A DNA stretch of 64,000 bases. Origin: Cytobacillus oceanisediminis. Lineage in GTDB: Bacteria > Bacillota > Bacilli > Bacillales > Cytobacillaceae. Shown here piece by piece: positions 52,374-61,195 of the stretch (positions within the stretch are counted from its first letter, which is position 1; every line of letters starts with the position of its first letter). The notes below the pieces were generated by a model. It was not told the origin of the DNA. It saw nothing but the letters and a program-made list of their open reading frames with translations, and ran no database searches. Where the stretch lies: contig NZ_QGTW01000001.1 of the NCBI RefSeq assembly GCF_003182355.1, positions 744,001 to 808,000 on the forward strand, read 5' to 3'. The translations under genes and the position numbers were made by a program.

Positions 52374-53399
52374 TTAATTGTTTGCTTCAAGTGCCTGGTT
52401 TACCAGATCTTCACCAATTTCAGGGATATACTTGTCATATACAGATCTGGATGCTTCTCTGAAGGCATCCTTCTGTTCATCAGTCAGCTCATTAACCTGC
52501 ATGCCGCCCTCTTTAAGTTTGTCCAAAAACTCTTTATCCTGCTTTTGAGCAATTTTACGCTGTTCATCCCGATATTCAAGTGAGGCCTCTGTAATTATTT
52601 CTTGCAAATCCTCCGGCAGGTTATTGTAGAAATCATTGTTCATCAATAGAATCGTAGCAGCATACACATGGCCACTCATAGTTAAATAGTCCTGCACCTC
52701 ATAAAACTTGTTTGTGTAATAAAGGGAAATAGGACATTCCATAGCGTCATATGTTTTTTGCTGGAGAGCTGTATACAGCTCTCCAAAAGCAAATGGAGAA
52801 GCATTAGCCCCGAAAGATTTAAAAGTATCTGTATGGACAGGATTTTCCAGGGTACGGAACTTCATTCCCTTTAGATCCTCAGGACTTTCAATCGGTCCGT
52901 TGTTGTTTGACATATGTCTGAAACCATTTTCGGCAAACACCAGACCTTTCAGGTCATTATTCTCGAGATCCTTCAATAAGGTCTCTCCTAATTCCCCATC
53001 CAAAGCCTTATAAGCAGCTTCGTTGGAGTTAAACAGGAATGGAAGGTCAAACACCATGAATTTTTTGTTAAAAGAAGCAAGCGGGGCTACTGCAGGAATC
53101 GTCATCTCAACATTCCCAAGCTGAACGGCTTCAATCGCTTCACGGTCAGACCCGTAAAGAGACCCATTTGGGTAAAGCTGTACTTCGATTCTACCTTTTG
53201 ACCGTTCCTCTACATTCTTCTTAAATGTCTCTGCGGCAATATGGCTGGATTGTTCTTCAGGAACCAGATGGGCAATACGGATCGTATATTTATCTCCGTT
53301 TTCTCCCCCGCCGGATTTACTATCTCCAGCAGTAGGCCTTCCGCAACCGCTGACGATTAAGACTGCAATAAGCATCGTGAACCATAACAACTTCTTCAT
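52374..53399 (-). CDS. dctP: TRAP transporter substrate-binding lipoprotein, DctP type
   Basis: 341 residues. The signal peptide ends in a lipobox, LIVSGC, so it is a membrane-anchored lipoprotein. IRIAHLVPEEQSSHIAAETF and ERSKGRIEVQLYPNGSLYGS are typical DctP starts. The substrate arginine is in GMKFRTLENP near residue 168; DAMECPISLYYTNKFYEVQD follows, where most members have a QE or EN pair. The ligand is an organic acid, unknown. GAGGGGG precedes the ATG, which overlaps the GntR stop by one base. Confidence 0.93.
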   Translation of the reverse strand: MKKLLWFTMLIAVLIVSGCGRPTAGDSKSGGGENGDKYTIRIAHLVPEEQSSHIAAETFKKNVEERSKGRIEVQLYPNGSLYGSDREAIEAVQLGNVEMTIPAVAPLASFNKKFMVFDLPFLFNSNEAAYKALDGELGETLLKDLENNDLKGLVFAENGFRHMSNNNGPIESPEDLKGMKFRTLENPVHTDTFKSFGANASPFAFGELYTALQQKTYDAMECPISLYYTNKFYEVQDYLTMSGHVYAATILLMNNDFYNNLPEDLQEIITEASLEYRDEQRKIAQKQDKEFLDKLKEGGMQVNELTDEQKDAFREASRSVYDKYIPEIGEDLVNQALEANN

Positions 53400-54064
53400 T
53401 AAAATTCCCCCTCTTTTAAATAAGTTTGTATTCGCTTGCCAACCTGCTGGATGTGATATTCCATCTTTAATTTAGCTAATGAAATATCTCTATCTTTTAA
53501 AGCATTGACAATGGATTTATGCTCCTCAACAGCATCCTTCACACTAATGGGGAGAGTTTTTGATAATAATAGAAAAGCACGGTTAACCCCTTTGTTCACT
53601 TGTTTAATCATTTCTGCCAACGTTTTGTTTTTGTTCCTTTCTGCCAGCAGCAAATGAAAGGCCCAATCCAAATCATTAAATTCTTGATAATCCAGATCCT
53701 TAATGGTTCTTTCCTGCAACCCAATATTCTTTTCCAGGTCAGATATCAAAGCCTCATCAAGCGTATATTCAATCGTTTGAATATTGTACGCTTCAAGAAC
53801 AGAACGAACTTCCAAATAATCGAGGGCCTCTGACGGCGAATAGGAAGCAACTGCCGCCCGCTTCCCCTTTTCCATGACAATTAAGCCATCCTGGGCAAGA
53901 AGCTGAAGGGCTTCCCTTAATGGTGTCCGGCTTATCCCTAAATCTCCTGCTACCTTTTCCTCAGGAAGCACATCACCTGGGGAAAGATCTCCGGAAATAA
54001 TAGATTGTTTAATAATGTCATAGGCTTGTTCACCCAGTGAGCGTTCCTTTGCAATTTTTTTCAT
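53399..54064 (-). CDS. GntR-family regulator, FCD (FadR) subgroup
   Basis: 221 residues: HTH AYDIIKQSIISGDLSPGDVL, PEEKVAGDLGISRTPLREAL and QLLAQDGLIVMEKGKRA, then an FCD domain (LEVRSVLEAYNIQTIEYTLD, LDWAFHLLLAERNKNKTLAE, EEHKSIVNAL) with metal-binding histidines. It heads the TRAP operon and is divergent from a GlcD-type oxidase. A 21-bp palindrome directly upstream should be its operator. The effector is probably the transported acid. Confidence 0.92.
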   Translation of the reverse strand: MKKIAKERSLGEQAYDIIKQSIISGDLSPGDVLPEEKVAGDLGISRTPLREALQLLAQDGLIVMEKGKRAAVASYSPSEALDYLEVRSVLEAYNIQTIEYTLDEALISDLEKNIGLQERTIKDLDYQEFNDLDWAFHLLLAERNKNKTLAEMIKQVNKGVNRAFLLLSKTLPISVKDAVEEHKSIVNALKDRDISLAKLKMEYHIQQVGKRIQTYLKEGEF

Positions 54065-54082
54065 CTGATGCCTCCAAAATCT

Positions 54083-54103
54083 AACTGTATACTGTATACA
54101 GTT
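54083..54103. promoter_or_regulatory. predicted GntR/FadR-type operator
   Basis: AACTGTATAC and GTATACAGTT are perfect 10-bp arms around a central T. It contains the TGTATAC core of FCD-type operators. It is 19 bp upstream of the gntR start and about 79 bp upstream of the oxidase start, so it can serve both. Confidence 0.8.
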
Positions 54104-54181
54104 ATAATAACCTCTGATAAAATAAATGTAAACAAATTTTTATAAAATTATAAATATTCAAAGAGTGGAGATGGATTTGCA

Positions 54182-55552
54182 TTGTATAACGATCTTCTAA
54201 AGATTCTCGGTAAAGAAAAAGTAAGCAAAAGCGAAACTCAGCTATATCACCACAGTAAAGATGAATCCTTTCATCCTCACAGAGAACCCGATGTGGTCGT
54301 TTTCCCCTCCTGCACCAAAGATGTCCAGCTTGTCGTACAGTATGCCAATAAACATGCAATTCCACTTGTTCCGTATGGAGCAGGATCAGGACTTGAAGGC
54401 CAAGCTATTCCCATTCATAAAGGAATCAGCATAAACTTTGAGAAAATGAACCGAATTGTTTCTTTCCGGCCTGAGGATATGATGGTAACCGTTCAGCCCG
54501 GCATCACCCGTCTAAAACTGAATGAACAGCTAAACCGTCATGGTCTTTTCTTTTCGGTTGATCCGGGTGCAGATGCCACCATTGGTGGCATGGCTGCTAC
54601 GAATGCGAGCGGGACAGCTGCTGTTAGATACGGAACGATGAGAGATCAAGTGTTAAAGCTTGAAATCGTTCTTCCTGACGGGAGGTTGATTCAAAGCGGA
54701 AGTCTTGCAAAGAAATCATCCTCTGGCTATCACCTAAACGGAATGTTTGTTGGGTCGGAAGGAACTCTGGGTATTTTTACTGAAATTACCCTAAAGCTTT
54801 CCGGCATTCCGGAACATATTCTTGCCGCGCGCTGTTCCTTCCCGGATATACGGGCATGCGCGCGTGCTGCAGAATCCATCCTCATGGCCGGCATTCCAGT
54901 TGCACGAATGGAGCTTGTTGATCAGGTCAGCATGCTTAAAGTGAATGAATACAGCAACACCTCTTACCCTGCTGCCCATTCACTCTTTTTCGAGTTCCAC
55001 GGAAATCAAAGCGGTGTGGAGGAAGACTCCAAATTGGTTGAAATGATTGTGGCAGAAGCGGGAAGCAAGGATTGGGTTGCCGAAACCAAATCAAAGGACC
55101 GGGCTATGTTGTGGAAAGCACGACATGACTTAGCCTATGCTTTCCGCCATCAGAATCCCTTTTTGAAAGCCTGCGGAACCGATGTATGTGTTCCGATTTC
55201 AAAACTGGCTGAACTGATCGTCTTCGCAAGAGAAATCATTGACCGGGAGGGGATTGAGGGAGGCGTTCTCGGCCACATTGGGGATGGAAACTTTCATACC
55301 ATTTTTCTTTATGATCCCGACAATCCTGTACAAATGAAAGCTATAGAAAAAATCGACGAACAAATCGTCAGACTTTCCCTTTCGTATGGAGGAACATGCA
55401 CGGGAGAACATGGAGTGGGATTGGGAAAAATAAAATACCAGCAGGAAGAACACGGGGAAGCCTTAGAGCTTATGTATGGGATAAAGCAGCTGTTTGATCC
55501 GAAGAATATTATGAATCCTGGGAAGGTATTGCCTGTGAGGATGTTGAAGTGA
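54182..55552 (+). CDS. FAD-linked oxidase, GlcD/D-lactate dehydrogenase type
   Basis: 456 residues. The FAD_binding_4 domain shows VPYGAGSGLEGQAIPIHKGI and PGADATIGGMAATNASGTAA. The C-terminal FAD-oxidase domain has GHIGDGNFHTIFLYDP and GGTCTGEHGVGLGKIKY, with metal/catalytic histidines. It oxidises 2-hydroxy acids such as glycolate or D-lactate, passing electrons to the membrane. TTG start with GGAGATGG upstream. The CCG Fe-S partner (GlcF) is absent. It is divergent from the GntR-TRAP operon. Confidence 0.92.
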   Translation: MYNDLLKILGKEKVSKSETQLYHHSKDESFHPHREPDVVVFPSCTKDVQLVVQYANKHAIPLVPYGAGSGLEGQAIPIHKGISINFEKMNRIVSFRPEDMMVTVQPGITRLKLNEQLNRHGLFFSVDPGADATIGGMAATNASGTAAVRYGTMRDQVLKLEIVLPDGRLIQSGSLAKKSSSGYHLNGMFVGSEGTLGIFTEITLKLSGIPEHILAARCSFPDIRACARAAESILMAGIPVARMELVDQVSMLKVNEYSNTSYPAAHSLFFEFHGNQSGVEEDSKLVEMIVAEAGSKDWVAETKSKDRAMLWKARHDLAYAFRHQNPFLKACGTDVCVPISKLAELIVFAREIIDREGIEGGVLGHIGDGNFHTIFLYDPDNPVQMKAIEKIDEQIVRLSLSYGGTCTGEHGVGLGKIKYQQEEHGEALELMYGIKQLFDPKNIMNPGKVLPVRMLK

Positions 55553-55616
55553 GGGATTAATGATACCTGTATTTTAAACAGATATAACAAATCAGCATAG
55601 CCAAAAGCGGATGAAA

Positions 55617-55645
55617 AGGACGCATTTCATTAGAAATGCGTTATA
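55617..55645 (+). terminator. terminator of the FAD oxidase gene
   Basis: ACGCATTTC and GAAATGCGT form a 9-bp perfect stem, then TATATTTT. Confidence 0.65.
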
Positions 55646-55835
55646 TTTTAGTTTTACATTAATTTGGGACTTAAGGTGGTAATGAACTCGAATTTATTCT
55701 AATTATGTAAGATTATTTTATGGTATTAAAATATTGAGACGAAATGTTAAATTTGAATTTTTACATCTGAAATATGAGTTCAATCCTATTCATTCTCCAT
55801 TTGTAAACCCTCTGAAAAATTATGATAATCATTTA

Positions 55836-55980
55836 ATTCGATAAAAATAGCCACTCTTCCTTTTATAGAAGAGTGGCTATTGACGTTTATCTTATTTAAC
55901 TACCATTCCCGTTAGCACAAATAGAAAAAGCTGCCGAAACCACAGCCTGATCTTCAACTCTTTCACCCGATTGATGAAAA
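55836..55980 (-). repeat. type C repeat followed by type A repeat
   Basis: The hairpin TAGCCACTCTTCC...GAAGAGTGGCTA (55848) matches 5228. It is followed by a core (AACTACCATTCCCGTTAGCA), a hairpin with CTGCCGAAACCACAGC, and TGATCTTCAACTCTTTCACC, all type A parts. Bases 55650-55835 hold no gene. Confidence 0.65.
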
Positions 55981-56041
55981 CTTCTTATATTTTTTATTAA
56001 ACCATTTAACGGATATTCAGATTCTATACCCTATAAATTAG

Positions 56042-56560
56042 TTATTCATCCTTAAAATTCCGGAGCATTTGGAATATCTGTCCCCTATGATGTGATTCGT
56101 GTTCAATTAGATGATAGATTACCCATTCTGGTGTTACATCGTAATATTCCAGACTTCTTGAGCGACGCCAATCATCTAAATTCATAAAACGAAAATGATA
56201 AAGCAATTCCTTTCTTACAGCCTTCAGACGATGTAAATGTTCATTTATGCTCTGTCCCTGAATATGTGTTAAAGTGTTATCCACATTGCGGTCTTGTTCA
56301 GGGAATAATGATCTGATATCGGGATTCCATTTCCCTTCAAGGACCTCTTCGTAAACCCAATCCGCCTCAATAAAAGCGATATGATATAACAATTGCCCAA
56401 TGGAGTGTCCGCCATTTAACCGCTTATCCAGAACTTCCTGGCTTAATCCTGTTATTCTTTTTAAAATCGTTCTTCTGACATCTTCTAAACACCAGACCCA
56501 TCTGCCAATTTCAGGTTGATATCCCGGCAGCGCTTCTACTGCTAAACGATTTTTCTTCAT
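56042..56560 (-). CDS. DinB-family protein
   Basis: 172 residues: GHSIGQLLYHIAFIEADWVY carries the first histidine, and VIYHLIEHESHHRGQIFQML the HxxxHxxQ motif. It is a DinB_2-like metal-binding four-helix protein and differs in sequence from the one at 41958. GGGGATGG precedes the ATG. Confidence 0.86.
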   Translation of the reverse strand: MKKNRLAVEALPGYQPEIGRWVWCLEDVRRTILKRITGLSQEVLDKRLNGGHSIGQLLYHIAFIEADWVYEEVLEGKWNPDIRSLFPEQDRNVDNTLTHIQGQSINEHLHRLKAVRKELLYHFRFMNLDDWRRSRSLEYYDVTPEWVIYHLIEHESHHRGQIFQMLRNFKDE

Positions 56561-56827
56561 CTTTAGCCATCCCCCTGCTTATTAGGGATCACGCAGTTTA
56601 TAGGGGTTATCATCATGCGTTACCCTTTAATCAAAAAGCACCCCATTAAGCATAAATCCATTTTTCATAACAACAACGCCTCCTTAACTGTTAGATAATT
56701 TTAATTATAACAGGAATTACGAATTGTCGTATTTTTACTTTAAGATAATGGCTGGATTGTTGTACACGAGCCACTTTTCAACTAAGTTGCCCCTTTAGTG
56801 AAATCCACATTTATACTCCCTAAAAAT

Positions 56828-56868
56828 AAAAAAGAGCCAACTTCTCTTTATAGAAATCGGCACCTTCA
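56828..56868 (-). terminator. terminator of the zinc-ribbon gene
   Basis: On the minus strand GCCGATTTCT and AGAAGTTGGC pair, followed by TCTTTTTTATTTTT. Confidence 0.7.
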
Positions 56869-56884
56869 TTTATTCGCTATACGT

Positions 56885-57094
56885 TTAGCGTGACGCTTTT
56901 GGCGGTTGGCACACGTCACATTTACGCTGGTTATTATTCTTAAATTTCGTAAATGTTTTTTCAAAGTTGCTGCCACATGCACATTTAAATAGTAATTTTT
57001 GAGAAAAACCTTTATATTCCGTCGTTAGCAGCCTGCTTTCCGAATTGTTCTCAACAAATTCTTTAATTTTACCAATCGTCCATCTTTTATTCAT
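56885..57094 (-). CDS. small zinc-ribbon protein
   Basis: 69 residues: MNKRWTIGKIKEFVENNSES, then FKCACGSNFEKTFTKFKNNN and QRKCDVCQPPKASR. Two CxC/CxxC pairs form a zinc ribbon. This N-terminal module occurs before HNH-type or phage proteins; here it is alone, so it may be a relic of a longer gene. The GAGGTG of the upstream TetR fragment's stop supplies its RBS. Confidence 0.6.
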   Translation of the reverse strand: MNKRWTIGKIKEFVENNSESRLLTTEYKGFSQKLLFKCACGSNFEKTFTKFKNNNQRKCDVCQPPKASR

Positions 57095-57098
57095 TCTC

Positions 57099-57269
57099 TT
57101 ACACCTCTTTATCCTTAAAATGATAATAAAAAGCAGAACGATTAATATTTGCTTCCTCTGTTATACCTGCAATTGATATTTCTTTAAAATTCCTTCGTTT
57201 TGCTATTGTAGAAAATGGGTCAATAATAGACTGTCTAGTACAGTGTATACCCGGATCTTTTTTCCTCAT
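57099..57269 (-). pseudogene. N-terminal fragment of a TetR-family regulator (HTH only)
   Basis: A 56-codon frame: MRKKDPGIHCTRQSIIDPFS, KRRNFKEISIAGITEEANIN, RSAFYYHFKDKEV, then TAA. It contains the TetR DNA-binding domain to the FYYHF motif, but the ligand domain of about 130 residues is lost and the stop occurs right after the HTH. Three bases later the zinc-ribbon gene starts. Confidence 0.75.
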
Positions 57270-57361
57270 TCTTTCTCCTATTCCAACGAAACAAAGTTTA
57301 GCTGTGTTTGTTTTATTAATTTGTTAATAATAACATTATATACTTTTTCAACAATCGTTGG

Positions 57362-57445
57362 AATTATTCAGCTAACCCGCATTGTTCGTTAAACAAGGAA
57401 AGCGATCCTTCCTTATTAAAGAATCGCCCCCTTAAGTTTAAGTTA
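57362..57445 (-). repeat. type B-like repeat
   Basis: TTCAGCTAACCCGCATTGTT, hairpin AAGCGATCCTTCCTTATTAA, GAATCGCCCCCTTAAGTTTA. Confidence 0.5.
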
Positions 57446-57483
57446 TGCCTTCCTGCAATATTATTAAAAGCTATTGATAAAGA

Positions 57484-57515
57484 AAAAAAGCAACAATTCG
57501 AACGTTGCTTTTTCC
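57484..57515 (-). terminator. terminator of the DUF817 gene
   Basis: AAAAGCAACA and GTTGCTTTTT flank ATTCGAAC. It has U runs in both directions. Confidence 0.7.
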
Positions 57516-57614
57516 AATTTATCTTATGCGGAATTTTGTAAGCTAAGAGAACTTCAACCAAAAAAGTAGAATTCAGCTAAGGAATGGCACTTTTATAAAG
57601 AGGATTCATAACAG

Positions 57615-58406
57615 TTATAAAAACTGACTAGCGTCTATCCTAGTGGAATTTTTCCCCTTAACCTGCTTTAACGTCGCTACTATAAGAAAGCTAACAATCA
57701 CCAATAATAGCCATGAACTCACCTTTCCTAGATGAACGAGACTCCATGCATCGGTTTGGTTTGGATACTCCCAAGCTCCAAAGAACGTTGCGATATTTTC
57801 AGCTATCCATATAAAAAATCCGATGAGCACAAAAGAAATTGCGAGTGGCATACGGTAACGAGTTCCATCAACCTCGTATGTGACCCATGATTGCCAAAAG
57901 ACGATCATTACAAGTCCAGATAACCACCAGCGAACATCAATCCAATAATGATGGGTAAAAAAATTCAAATAAATCGCAGCTGCAAGAGGTACAACTACCA
58001 AAAACGGCGGCCACTGAACCAGTTCAACCTTTAACCGCCTCCACGCCTGGCAAAGATAACTCGCTACACTTGCGTACATGAATCCGCTATACAAAGGCAC
58101 TCCAAAAACTTTGAAATAGCCTTCCTCTGGATAAGACCAGGAGCCCATATGTACCTTGAAAAGTTCAAGAGCAAGTCCAATAAGGTGGAACAATGTGATA
58201 ACCTTTAGTTCATCCCGCGTTTCAAGCCCGGAATGCACCATCCACCACTGCATCAGAAGACAGATGATGAGCAGCCAGTCATAACGCGGCAGGAAGGGAA
58301 GCGTCATGAATTGTGTAAAAGCCAATGAGGCAAAAATAGCGACAGGAAACAAACAGGATAGAGCCTGCTCCCAACCAAAACGAACGAGTTGTTTTAGTGC
58401 TCTCAT
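57615..58406 (-). CDS. DUF817 integral membrane protein, YoaT-like
   Basis: 263 residues with about eight helices: ALSCLFPVAIFASLAFTQFM, LFHLIGLALELFKVHMGSWS, YPEEGYFKVFGVPLYSGFMY, FFTHHYWIDVRWWLSGLVMI, WIAENIATFFGAWEYPNQTD. This is the DUF817 pattern, as in B. subtilis YoaT. GGAGGCG precedes the ATG at 58406. Just upstream lie a possible leader and a remnant of YozG/YoaS genes, so the order yoaS-yozG-yoaT was once here. Confidence 0.86.
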   Translation of the reverse strand: MRALKQLVRFGWEQALSCLFPVAIFASLAFTQFMTLPFLPRYDWLLIICLLMQWWMVHSGLETRDELKVITLFHLIGLALELFKVHMGSWSYPEEGYFKVFGVPLYSGFMYASVASYLCQAWRRLKVELVQWPPFLVVVPLAAAIYLNFFTHHYWIDVRWWLSGLVMIVFWQSWVTYEVDGTRYRMPLAISFVLIGFFIWIAENIATFFGAWEYPNQTDAWSLVHLGKVSSWLLLVIVSFLIVATLKQVKGKNSTRIDASQFL

Positions 58407-58441
58407 AATTTGCGCCTCCATTTTTGAATGGTTAAATTCAT
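58403..58441 (-). other. possible 12-residue leader frame overlapping the DUF817 start
   Basis: ATG at 58441 with GGGGAG upstream: MNLTIQKWRRKL then TGA. Its TGA overlaps the DUF817 ATG (ATGA), and its codons contain that gene's RBS. It could be coupled translation or chance. Confidence 0.35.
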
Positions 58442-58458
58442 GAGTAACTCCCCTTTTG

Positions 58459-58675
58459 TTAAATAATGAATTTATCTTGTGTGTCTTCATCACTTCGGTA
58501 TTCTAAAATATCTCCGGGTTGACATTCTAAAGCCTTACATTATATAAGCAATATTTGGAAACAATTCTGCTGCAAAATTTGCTATCTCAGGCACCAAAAA
58601 AATGCACAAAGCAAGAATCGGAATTCCGATAAGAATACCAGCTATCTTTAAAAAGAGCGTTGACTCTTGTTTCAT
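58459..58675 (-). pseudogene. fused remnant of a YoaS-like and a YozG-like gene
   Basis: From the ATG at 58675 (GAGGTAC upstream) the first part reads MKQESTLFLKIAGILIGIPI, LALCIFLVPEIANFAAELFP, closely like the DUF2975 protein at 35250. Near 58540 it jumps to CKALECQPGDILEYRSDEDT, the end of a YozG-like protein, in another frame. A deletion removed the rest of both genes, about 500 bp by comparison with the intact pair. Confidence 0.85.
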
Positions 58676-59156
58676 TAAAAGTACCTCACTTATTTATTGT
58701 AAATTTGATTTTAATACATATTTTATCGTTTTACAATAAATAATTACTGATTTTATTTATATTTTTATTGATATATAAATATCCCTTTGATGGTTCATTA
58801 TTCACCACTGCTCTTGTTTTATGGTATTTAATAAAAACTAAACTTTATTAATACTCTTCTTTCACTAATGCTTCGTTAAATTAAGGACAATTCTTTACAC
58901 CTTCTTCTAAACTTTAACGTATATATAGCCAATTTCCTTTAAAACTTTTGTTCAAGAAAATGGCCCGATTGTTGAAAGATAATCAGACTGCACTCTATAG
59001 CTATCTATCCAGTTAGTAAAATTAGAATACCGGATGCTATAACGATTCCAATAAAAAAGCTGCCAATCTGGCAGCCTGGATTAACTTTTATTAATGCTTT
59101 TAAGAGATCAAAGAATTGTGGTATTCAATCCATAATCTCTCGGGTTGTTTCCTCCC
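58676..59156. other. intergenic region with repeats
   Basis: No gene seen. A type B half core (AAATGGCCCGATTGTTGAAA) is at 58955-58975, and AAAAAGCTGCCAATCTGGCA with GCC at 59054-59082 forms a hairpin that may end the MCP transcript. Confidence 0.5.
59050..59085 (-). terminator. terminator of the MCP gene
   Basis: GCTGCCA and TGGCAGC stem with TTTTTT on the minus strand. Confidence 0.7.
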
Positions 59157-60878
59157 CTAAGCCTTATACTGCCTCGTCATTTCAGACAGTGAGTTAGCTA
59201 GTAAATTTAACTTGATTCCTATCTCGCTTGTATTTTCCATTTGTTTCGATTGAATAACACTGGAAGCAAGCATTTCTTCCGCACTGGCCAATGTTTCCTG
59301 GGATACTGAAGAAAATTGCTCTGCACCTTGCTCCAGATGAGGCAGCAATTGCTCCAGGTTTTCCAGCTCAGACTGCATGGATAGGAGCTTCTCGCTAACA
59401 ACTGAAATCTCATTCATTAGCTCATCAAAAGAATTTTTCGACTCACTTGCTATTACTAGATTGCCCTTTATTTTCATATGGATTTGATTAAACTCTTCCG
59501 AAGCATCTACCGTGATACTCTCCATATTTTTAATTGCATGAGTAATTTCCTCTGCAGCTGTTGCTGACTGCTCAGCCAGATTCCTGATTTCACCGGCTAC
59601 AACAGCAAATCCTTTTCCGGCTTCCCCCGCACGAGCAGCCTCAATGGAAGCATTTAAAGATAGCAGCTTTGTTTGCTCTGCAATCCCTTTTACCAAACCT
59701 ACAAGATTATTAATCGATCGTGAAAAATCTTTTACTTGGTGAATGGTGATGGTGAGTTTTTCAAAATCTGTGCCAAATGACTGAATGGCTGTAATCAGCT
59801 TGCCCATATTGCTCTCACCGCGTTTTGCAGACATATTCATAGTGGCAGAACTGCTATTAACACTGTCCATATTTAAAAACATCTCTTCAATCTTATACTT
59901 CATTTCTTTAAAGCTAATCACGCTATTTTCTGAACTTGCAGCAGTCTGCTCTGCTCCCACTTTTACAAGATTAATGGCCGACACCAGCTGCTGGCTGCTT
60001 GTAAGGGCGCTCAAGGAGGACTCTTCCAGTTCATTACCTGTATTCTCCAGCTCTTTTGTTGTCTCAGTAATCTCGCTCAGCATTTTCCTCATTTGTCCAA
60101 TCATACTATTATAACTGTTATGCAAGGAGGTAATTTCGGGAATCGTTGTATGAATTTCGGAAGAACTTTGCAGATTGCCATCCCGGACTTCCTTCATCGT
60201 ATTTCTTAACTGGTTAAGAGGCTTCGTTATTTTTCCCACAAATAGGCTAACAATGATAGTAGCAGCAATAAGGCTGACAGCAATGGCTACCATTATAAAA
60301 TAACCAATAGCACTAACATCGCCCATATACGACTTTGTCGGTATTAAGAGCACATAAATCCCTGCTATTTCTTCCATCTCCTGAAATGCCACAGTGTACT
60401 CTGTTCCATCCATCTGTTCATGAATGACTCCATTCTTCATTTTTGTGATTTTATTTATTATATCCTCCGAAAAAGGTTCAGCGGAATTTTTGCTCACTTT
60501 GAAAGGAGTAATCTCCTTCTCAGAGATATAAAAAAAATCGGACGTAATCCCATCTGACTGAAGCTTTTTTTGCTGTGAACGAACACTTGCTTCAAGCTGC
60601 TGCATAAAGTAATTTTCATCACTTATGTAAACAAATTTTAAATTCTCTGCGATATAGCCCATTAATTCTGCTTCTCTCTCCAGCCGATTTGCTATTGTTT
60701 CCAATGCCATTTGTTTTGTTTTCAGGTATGAACTAGATCCTAATACTGCTATGGTGATCAGCAGTAAAGAGAAAAATAAAATATATAGCCTTGTACTCAG
60801 ATTTAGTTTATGACTGAATTTGCTCCTATACTTTTTTATAGCGAGAAATCCGTTTAACCTTTTTTTATGCAAAATCAT
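59157..60878 (-). CDS. methyl-accepting chemotaxis protein
   Basis: 573 residues. TM1 ([20 protein letters not shown], about 30-50), an extracellular Cache-like sensor of about 130 residues, TM2 ([20 protein letters not shown], about 193), a HAMP linker ([20 protein letters not shown]) and the signalling hairpin tip [20 protein letters not shown]. The ATG at 60878 has GGAGG upstream. It would couple to CheW/CheA at the cell pole. The ligand is unknown. Confidence 0.93.
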   Translation of the reverse strand: MILHKKRLNGFLAIKKYRSKFSHKLNLSTRLYILFFSLLLITIAVLGSSSYLKTKQMALETIANRLEREAELMGYIAENLKFVYISDENYFMQQLEASVRSQQKKLQSDGITSDFFYISEKEITPFKVSKNSAEPFSEDIINKITKMKNGVIHEQMDGTEYTVAFQEMEEIAGIYVLLIPTKSYMGDVSAIGYFIMVAIAVSLIAATIIVSLFVGKITKPLNQLRNTMKEVRDGNLQSSSEIHTTIPEITSLHNSYNSMIGQMRKMLSEITETTKELENTGNELEESSLSALTSSQQLVSAINLVKVGAEQTAASSENSVISFKEMKYKIEEMFLNMDSVNSSSATMNMSAKRGESNMGKLITAIQSFGTDFEKLTITIHQVKDFSRSINNLVGLVKGIAEQTKLLSLNASIEAARAGEAGKGFAVVAGEIRNLAEQSATAAEEITHAIKNMESITVDASEEFNQIHMKIKGNLVIASESKNSFDELMNEISVVSEKLLSMQSELENLEQLLPHLEQGAEQFSSVSQETLASAEEMLASSVIQSKQMENTSEIGIKLNLLANSLSEMTRQYKA

Positions 60879-61095
60879 AACCTCCAACTTATCATACTAA
60901 TGACCTATATTCGAAATTATACAGAGCAAATGTAAATTGGATGTAAAGATTTCATAAAGAGTTAATTTTTTCTAACCTAGAAGGACTTCATCAAATTATT
61001 TAACTTGTAATAGAGAGTAAAGAGCCGGTAGAAATTTTGAAGGGGTCGCTATCTTGTATTGGTCATATGCCACAAAGCTCAAAAGTCCTTAATAT

Positions 61096-61131
61096 AAAAA
61101 GTAATGTGAACCAGCTCACACCACTTTTTAT
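61096..61131 (-). terminator. terminator of cutC
   Basis: AAAAAGTGGTGTGA and TTCACATTACTTTTT on the minus strand pair over 13 of 15 bases. Confidence 0.75.
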
Positions 61132-61195
61132 GTCTTTTATAAAGAAAGCACACGAAAACGGAACCCTATAAGCAAAGTTGGTGAAGCCTTTTTCT

